Source: Chloroflexota bacterium
GTDB lineage: Bacteria; Chloroflexota; Anaerolineae; Anaerolineales; DRMV01
DNA: 10,235 nucleotides
Assembly: GCA_013153375.1 (NCBI GenBank)
Contig: JAADEN010000185.1
Coordinates: 1 to 10,235, forward strand
Direction: 5' to 3'
Shown: in pieces, positions 6,960 through 10,235 of the stretch
Numbering within the stretch: the first letter of the stretch is position 1
Layout: each line of letters opens with the position of its first letter
Made by a program: the position numbers and the translations under genes
The notes under the pieces: generated by a model
What the model was told of the DNA's origin: nothing
Databases searched by the model: none
The model's input: the letters and a program-made list of their open reading frames with translations, nothing else

Positions 6960-7010
6960 GCGACCTTCTCCTGCGCGTGAGGGTGGGGAAAAAGAAAACG
7001 CGGCCTCGCC

Positions 7011-7051
7011 CAAAAGAAAACGGTGCGGCCGCTTACGCGAGGTCCGCACCG
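7011..7051 (-). terminator. Attenuator terminator in the cysM leader
   Basis: On the minus strand, CGGTGCGG (7051-7044) and CCGCACCG (7028-7021) form a perfect 8-bp stem around a 15-nt loop, followed at once by TTTTCTTTT (7020-7012). It stands about 50 nt before the cysM start and downstream of the leader peptide stop, so it would end cysM transcription prematurely when it folds. The 5' arm is also part of the competing antiterminator. Confidence 0.88.
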
Positions 7052-7107
7052 CCGGGGAAGCCGCGATCTGCCGCGCGCGTCCAAGGCGGTTACGGACCCC
7101 GCCTCGG
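7041..7107 (-). promoter_or_regulatory. Cysteine-responsive attenuator: 1:2 hairpin and 2:3 antiterminator
   Basis: Segment 1, CCGAGGCGG (7107-7099), begins directly after the three Cys codons and pairs with CCGCCTTGG (7089-7081) over 9 bp including one G-U. Segment 2, GGTCCG-TA-ACCGCC (7098-7085), spans the leader stop codon and pairs with segment 3, GGCGGT-G-CGGACC (7053-7041), as two 6-bp helices around a small internal loop. Segment 3 contains the 5' arm of the terminator, so the 2:3 and 3:4 structures are mutually exclusive. A ribosome held at the Cys codons would cover segment 1 and release segment 2 to form the antiterminator. A ribosome reaching the stop would cover segment 2 and let the terminator form. 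Confidence 0.85.
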
Positions 7108-7152
7108 ACAACAACAAGCGTTCACGAAGATTTGCATCCAGGGTTGCGGCAT
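7090..7152 (-). CDS. Cysteine-rich leader peptide of the cysM attenuator
   Basis: A 20-codon ORF from ATG (7152-7150) to TAA (7092-7090). Codons 13-15 are TGT TGT TGT (7116-7108); the peptide ends NACCCPRRGP. GAGG 8 nt before the ATG is a credible ribosome binding site, and a consensus-like promoter lies just upstream. The product is most likely a sensing peptide whose translation speed reports Cys-tRNA charging, not a functional protein. There is no other cysteine codon in it. Ribosome-mediated attenuation by repeated cognate codons is established for trp, his and leu operons, and polycysteine leader ORFs are known in mycobacteria. Its occurrence here with cysM as the target is read directly from position and pairing. 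Confidence 0.87.
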   Translation of the reverse strand: MPQPWMQIFVNACCCPRRGP

Positions 7153-7177
7153 GGGTTTCACCTCGTCGGTTGCCCCC

Positions 7178-7205
7178 ATTGTACGCGTTTTCAGGGGCCT
7201 GTCAA
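7178..7205 (-). promoter_or_regulatory. Promoter of the cysM leader
   Basis: The minus strand has TTGACA (7205-7200), a 16-bp spacer and TACAAT (7183-7178). The perfect -35 and near-perfect -10 make it the best sigma-70-type promoter in the window. Transcription would begin near 7171, giving a leader of about 210 nt. The stretch from 6960 to 7351 is the longest without an ordinary gene and is filled by this promoter, the attenuator and the inverted repeats to its right. Confidence 0.8.
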
Positions 7206-7258
7206 CGCCGCGCACGATTGGCGTCGTCTCTGTCGCAGGGGGGAATCAGGTGGATCGG

Positions 7259-7300
7259 CGGCGAGTCAGGGCGACCCTGGACGGTCGTCCCAACTCGCCG
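7259..7300. repeat. Nested inverted repeats between the NifX-like gene and the cysM promoter
   Basis: CGGCGAGT (7259-7266) and ACTCGCCG (7293-7300) form an 8-bp closing stem. Inside it CAGGG-CGA-CCCTG (7267-7279) forms a tight hairpin. On the plus strand TTTT follows, so a terminator of a plus-strand transcript is conceivable, but no plus-strand gene feeds it. It lies about 55 bp upstream of the cysM -35, so an operator is another possibility. The function is unknown. Confidence 0.5.
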
Positions 7301-7334
7301 TTTTGCCGCCGCGGAGAGGTCCACCGCGGCAAAA
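7301..7334. repeat. 9-bp inverted repeat TTTTGCCGC/GCGGCAAAA
   Basis: TTTTGCCGC (7301-7309) and GCGGCAAAA (7326-7334) are perfect complements with a 16-nt spacer. The T-run is on the 5' arm on both strands, which is the wrong polarity for a terminator. Its right arm shares the T-run of the terminator at 7331-7351. Confidence 0.55.
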
Positions 7335-7352
7335 GCCGCCCGGATGGCGGCT
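7331..7352 (-). terminator. Intrinsic terminator of the NifX-like gene
   Basis: Directly after the stop codon, the minus strand reads GCCGCC-ATCCG-GGCGGC then TTTT (7351-7331). With the flanking A/T pair the stem is 7 bp. The T-run is short (four), so termination may be partial. Confidence 0.65.
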
Positions 7353-7771
7353 CAGTGGTGGTGCACCCGGCTCGGGTCCGAGGGCAGCCGGCCCGCGAGG
7401 TAGGCCTGCACCGCGTCTTCGATGCGCCCGCCGGTCAGGTACACCTCGTACCCCGCGGCCAGCAGACGCTGATACCCAGGCTCCCCGATGCCGCCCAGGA
7501 TGACCACCTGGCAATCCCGAATGTTGGCGATCATGGCCTGGAAGTGCTGGCCGGGTTCCTCGCCGTTGTGGTGGTCGTGGTGATGGTGGTGATGGTGGTG
7601 TCCGTGTCCGTGCTCGTGGTCGTGATGCTCATGATGGGCCTTGGGACGCTCCTCCCGGCCCACGATGCGCCCGTCTTCCACGGTGTACACCACATAGCGC
7701 GGGGCCTGTCCGAAGTGCTCGCTGATGTGGACGCCGTCCTCGGTGGGAATGGCAATGCGCAGTGTACTCAT
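7352..7771 (-). CDS. NifX/NifB-family (dinitrogenase FeMo-cofactor domain) protein with His-rich insertion
   Basis: A 139-residue small cytoplasmic protein of the NifX/NifY/NifB-C-terminal (FeMo-cofactor-binding-like) family. The fold starts with LRIAIPTEDG (4-13) and SEHFGQAPRYVVY (17-29), and resumes with the conserved CQVVILGGIGEPG and AAGYEVYLTGG segments. Between the two halves, residues 46-68 contain 17 histidines of 23, with Asp, Glu and Gly as the rest, and the protein ends in HHH. No other nif gene is present, so nitrogen fixation is unlikely; binding, storing or delivering a metal such as Ni, Zn, Co or Mo is an inference. The start at 7771 is fixed by GGGAGG 7 nt upstream; the frame is open upstream across the promoter, but that part has no family similarity. 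It is divergent from the PEP-binding gene and ends in its own hairpin. Confidence 0.85.
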   Translation of the reverse strand: MSTLRIAIPTEDGVHISEHFGQAPRYVVYTVEDGRIVGREERPKAHHEHHDHEHGHGHHHHHHHHDHHNGEEPGQHFQAMIANIRDCQVVILGGIGEPGYQRLLAAGYEVYLTGGRIEDAVQAYLAGRLPSDPSRVHHH

Positions 7772-7814
7772 CGTTCGTCCTCCCAGGATGAAATCGTGGC
7801 AGGGCCACGCGATT

Positions 7815-7820
7815 ATTGTA
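7815..7820 (-). promoter_or_regulatory. Candidate -10 for the NifX-like gene
   Basis: The minus strand reads TACAAT (7820-7815), 43 nt before the ATG. A TTGTCC (7845-7840) is 19 nt upstream and is only a weak -35. It shares the 29-bp space between the two opposite -10 boxes with the divergent promoter at 7850. Confidence 0.5.
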
Positions 7821-7849
7821 CCGCAGCCCGGCCTGGGAAGGACAACGAG

Positions 7850-7855
7850 TATAAT
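7850..7855 (+). promoter_or_regulatory. Candidate -10 for the PEP-binding protein gene
   Basis: TATAAT at 7850-7855, 40 nt before the ATG at 7896. No -35-like hexamer is found at 16-18 nt, so this promoter may need an activator. It is divergent from the NifX-like promoter. Confidence 0.55.
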
Positions 7856-7881
7856 GGAACCAACGGTCCCGCGGCCCGCCC

Positions 7882-7894
7882 GGAGGTGTCCTCC
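7882..7894 (+). promoter_or_regulatory. Ribosome binding site locked in a small hairpin
   Basis: GGAGG (7882-7886), TGT and CCTCC (7890-7894) form a perfect 5-bp stem immediately before the ATG at 7896. The Shine-Dalgarno sequence is itself the 5' arm, so initiation would need the hairpin to open. This also supports 7896 over the nearby ATGs at 7902 and 7911. Confidence 0.6.
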
Positions 7895-7895
7895 T

Positions 7896-10211
7896 ATGAC
7901 CATGAGCAGCATGGATCCCCTGTGGCGGATCTACACCACCCTGGCCCAGTATCCCATCTTGCGCACGCGCATTCGGGCGCGTATGCGCAAGAAGTTGTTC
8001 GAAAAGGGCATCATTTCGCCGCAGGAGTTCGAGGCCCTGGTGCGCGAGCACGCCATTCGCTCCCAGCAGCGGGAAGGCGTGCCGCGCTACGGCGACCCCG
8101 AGGAGGTGTGGGAGACCCGCCGGGACCGCATCCGCTCGCACCTGACCGACCTGTACTTCGCCTATCACCTGCCCCTGGAGATGTTCGAGGAGATCGTGCG
8201 CGAGGTGCTGGCCGAGAAAGCGCCTCATGCGGCCGACCTGGACATCATCTTCAACCCCGAATTCGCGTCCGAAGAACTGCTGGTCGAACAGGCCTCGCTG
8301 ATCTTGCAGATGTCGCCTGAAGAGCGCCAACGCTACGCGGCGCGGGAACAGGAACTGAAGGCCGTGCTGATTCGGCGCATCATCAGCGACCAGTTGGCCT
8401 ATGTGGCTCTGGCCCGCCAGTGGCTCACCCTGGAGGACCTGCTCTACATCGTCAAGCGCAAGATCGGGCCGGGCAAGATCGGGGGCAAGGCCGCGGGCAT
8501 GATCCTGGCGCACCGCGTCCTGGTGCGGGCCGGCGACGAAGACATCCAGGCCACGGTGAAGGTGCCCGAGTCCTTCTTCTTAGGCTCGGATGTCATGTAC
8601 GCGTTCATGGTGCACAACGGCCTGATGCGGTGGGCCGACCAGAAGTACAAATCGCGCGCCGAGATCGAGGCCGACTATCCCCAGGTGCGGGCCGAGTTCC
8701 TGCGCGGCCGCTTTCCGGCCGACATCGAGCACGCGCTGCGGGATCTGCTGGAACAGGTCGGCCAACATCCCCTTATCGTGCGCTCCTCCAGTTTGCTGGA
8801 GGACAACTTCGGCGCGTCCTTCGCGGGCAAGTACGACAGTTTCTTCTGCGCCAATCAGGGGACGCTGCAGCAGAACCTGGACGCGCTGGTGCAGGCCATC
8901 GCGGGGGTGTACGCCAGCGCGCTGGCGCCCGAGCCCTTGCTCTACCGCCAGGCCCGGGGCCTGCTGGATTACGACGAGCGCATCGCGATTTTGATCCAAA
9001 AAGTGCAGGGCGAGACCTTCCGCCATTTCTTCTTCCCCCAGGCCGCGGGGGTGGCCTTCAGCCGCAACCTGTTCCGCTGGTCGCCCCAGATCCGCCTGGA
9101 GGACGGCTTCGTCCGCCTGGTCTGGGGCCTGGGCACGCGCGCGGTGGACCGGGTCGGCGACGACTACCCCCGTCTGGTCGCGCTCAGCCATCCGCTGTTG
9201 CGGCCCGAGGCCACGGCCAAAGAGGTGCGCCGCTATTCCCAGCGCCACATCGACCTCATTGACCTGAGCGCCAACGCGTTCCGCACCCTGTCCATCTACG
9301 ATGTGGTGGACCGGCGGTATCCGGCCCTGCGCTTCATCTTCTCCCTGGACGCGGGCGGGTACATCACGCCCCTGCACAGCACTTTCCTGCCGCGAGAGAA
9401 AATCTACGACCTGGTGGTCACTTTCGAGGAATGGCTGCGGCGCACGCCCTTCGCCGACCGCATGCGACGCATTTTGCACACCCTGGAGAACGCGTACCAG
9501 CGGCCCGTGGATCTGGAGTTCACCGCCCGACTGCTGAACCCTCAAGAGCCCAACCCCGATGTCGAGATCACCATCGTGCAGTGTCGGCCGCAAAGCACCC
9601 TGGAGGCCCAGGAGGCCGCGCTGCCCGAACATGTTCCCCCCGAGGATGTGGTCATCGAGACCCACAACATCGTGCCCCAGGGCGCGGTGCCCCGGGTGGA
9701 GTATGTCCTCTTCGTGCCCCCCGAGGGGTATTATCAACTGACCACGCCCGCGCAGCGCGCCCGGCTGGTGCAGAGCATCAGCACGCTCAACGCCCAGTGG
9801 GCCGCCACGCCCTTCATCTGTGTGGGACCGGGCCGCTGGGGCACGCGCAACCCGGAACTGGGCGTGCAGGTGGGCTACGCGGACATCTACAACGCCAAGG
9901 CCCTGGTGGAACTCTCGTCCAAGCGCTTCGGCGTGTACGCGGAACCCTCCTTCGGCACCCACTTCTTCCAGGATCTGATGGAGTCCAACATCCTGCCCCT
10001 GGCCGTGGATCTGGACGATCCCCGCACCCGCTTCGATCGGGCCTTCTTCTACGACACGCCCAACCGTCTGACCGAGTTCCTGCCCGACGCGCCGCCCGAG
10101 TTGCAGGCCGCGCTGCGGGTGATTCGGGTGGAAGACTACCGACCGGGCCGGGTGCTGCGGGTGGTGAGCAACGCCACTCAGGGCCGCGCCCTGATCTACT
10201 TCCCATCCTGA
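7896..10211 (+). CDS. Orphan PEP/pyruvate-binding-domain protein (PEP synthase N-terminal-like)
   Basis: A 771-residue protein with a central PPDK/PEP-synthase N-terminal (ATP-grasp nucleotide-binding) domain. Residues 1-180 are helical, charged and unrecognised. The ATP-grasp part starts at GPGKIGGKAAGM (191-202), with IVRSSSLLEDNFGASFAGKY (294-313) as the hallmark, PVDLEF (537-542) and IVQCRPQS (560-567). The phospho-histidine swivel domain and PEP-binding barrel of PEP synthase are missing; in their place about 190 residues hold GPGRWGTRNPELGV (644-657), YADI and SFGTHFFQDLMES (685-697). It is therefore not expected to make PEP; an ATP-dependent phosphotransfer or regulatory role is possible but unknown. 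The start at 7896 has GGAGG 9 nt upstream. No signal peptide or membrane helix is seen. Confidence 0.85.
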   Translation: MTMSSMDPLWRIYTTLAQYPILRTRIRARMRKKLFEKGIISPQEFEALVREHAIRSQQREGVPRYGDPEEVWETRRDRIRSHLTDLYFAYHLPLEMFEEIVREVLAEKAPHAADLDIIFNPEFASEELLVEQASLILQMSPEERQRYAAREQELKAVLIRRIISDQLAYVALARQWLTLEDLLYIVKRKIGPGKIGGKAAGMILAHRVLVRAGDEDIQATVKVPESFFLGSDVMYAFMVHNGLMRWADQKYKSRAEIEADYPQVRAEFLRGRFPADIEHALRDLLEQVGQHPLIVRSSSLLEDNFGASFAGKYDSFFCANQGTLQQNLDALVQAIAGVYASALAPEPLLYRQARGLLDYDERIAILIQKVQGETFRHFFFPQAAGVAFSRNLFRWSPQIRLEDGFVRLVWGLGTRAVDRVGDDYPRLVALSHPLLRPEATAKEVRRYSQRHIDLIDLSANAFRTLSIYDVVDRRYPALRFIFSLDAGGYITPLHSTFLPREKIYDLVVTFEEWLRRTPFADRMRRILHTLENAYQRPVDLEFTARLLNPQEPNPDVEITIVQCRPQSTLEAQEAALPEHVPPEDVVIETHNIVPQGAVPRVEYVLFVPPEGYYQLTTPAQRARLVQSISTLNAQWAATPFICVGPGRWGTRNPELGVQVGYADIYNAKALVELSSKRFGVYAEPSFGTHFFQDLMESNILPLAVDLDDPRTRFDRAFFYDTPNRLTEFLPDAPPELQAALRVIRVEDYRPGRVLRVVSNATQGRALIYFPS

Positions 10212-10221
10212 AGGGGGCCGT

Positions 10222-10235
10222 ATGCCGCCAAACAA
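10222..10235 (+). CDS. Possible first codons of the next gene
   Basis: ATG at 10222 follows an AGGGGG site 4 nt upstream and lies 10 nt after the preceding stop, so a co-transcribed gene may start here. Only four complete codons are visible before the window ends. Confidence 0.35.

Noticed and set aside
6960..7049. An upstream extension of cysM adding 30 residues
   Set aside because: It would be encoded by the terminator hairpin and its T-run and has no ribosome binding site; ATG 6959 has AGGAG at the right distance.
6960..7178. A T-box or SAM riboswitch in the cysM leader
   Set aside because: I find no T-box core sequence, specifier loop or SAM-aptamer pattern, and the Cys-codon ORF with competing hairpins explains the leader fully.
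7153..7179. An in-frame ATG at 7179 extending the leader peptide
   Set aside because: It overlaps the -10 box, so it would not be transcribed, while the ATG at 7152 has a GAGG site.
7301..7334. The TTTTGCCGC/GCGGCAAAA repeat as a terminator
   Set aside because: The T-run precedes the stem on both strands, which is the wrong order for an intrinsic terminator.
7565..7640. A GTG-rich microsatellite on the plus strand
   Set aside because: It is the complement of the in-frame His codons of the NifX-like protein, mixed with Asp, Glu and Gly codons, so it is coding sequence.

Overview
The window is very GC-rich, densely packed and organised into short operons with strong Shine-Dalgarno sequences. 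The gene set looks like an anaerobic or thermophilic Chloroflexota bacterium (Anaerolineae-like). It includes a YvcK protein with an N-terminal membrane anchor, a PdxS/PdxT pair, a solitary LutA-type protein, a CysM-type cysteine synthase, and an orphan PEP-synthase-like ATP-grasp protein. The taxonomic call is an inference from gene content and composition only.

Layout from left to right. (1) Bases 1-814, + strand: the 3' end of an unrecognised gene overlaps a YfcE/MJ0936-type metallophosphoesterase by ATGA. (2) Bases 811-4789, - strand: a compact run in transcription order pdxS, pdxT, yvcK-like and a zinc-dependent alcohol dehydrogenase. The dehydrogenase stop interlocks with the phosphoesterase stop. 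(3) Bases 4895-5902, - strand: tatA followed by a lutA-like gene. A terminator-like hairpin separates this pair from pdxS. (4) Bases 5991-7205, - strand: cysM behind a leader of about 210 nt. (5) Bases 7352-7771, - strand: a NifX/NifB-type protein with a long histidine-rich insertion. (6) Bases 7896-10211, + strand: a 771-residue PEP/pyruvate-binding-domain protein, divergent from the NifX-like gene. The first bases of a possible next gene end the window.

The most notable element is the cysM leader. On the minus strand it holds, in order: a TTGACA-16-TACAAT promoter, a short ORF with a good Shine-Dalgarno sequence encoding a 20-residue peptide with three consecutive Cys codons (TGT TGT TGT), a hairpin immediately after those codons, an antiterminator pairing, and a GC-rich terminator with the tail TTTTCTTTT. 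The cysM ribosome binding site follows. The segments pair exactly as in a trp/his-type attenuator, so ribosome stalling at the Cys codons is predicted to switch on the cysteine synthase gene.

Functional links: PdxS and PdxT make pyridoxal 5'-phosphate, the cofactor CysM uses. TatA serves protein export across the membrane. The other genes are probably metabolic or metal-related housekeeping genes. I see no transposon, CRISPR array, tRNA or rRNA in the window.
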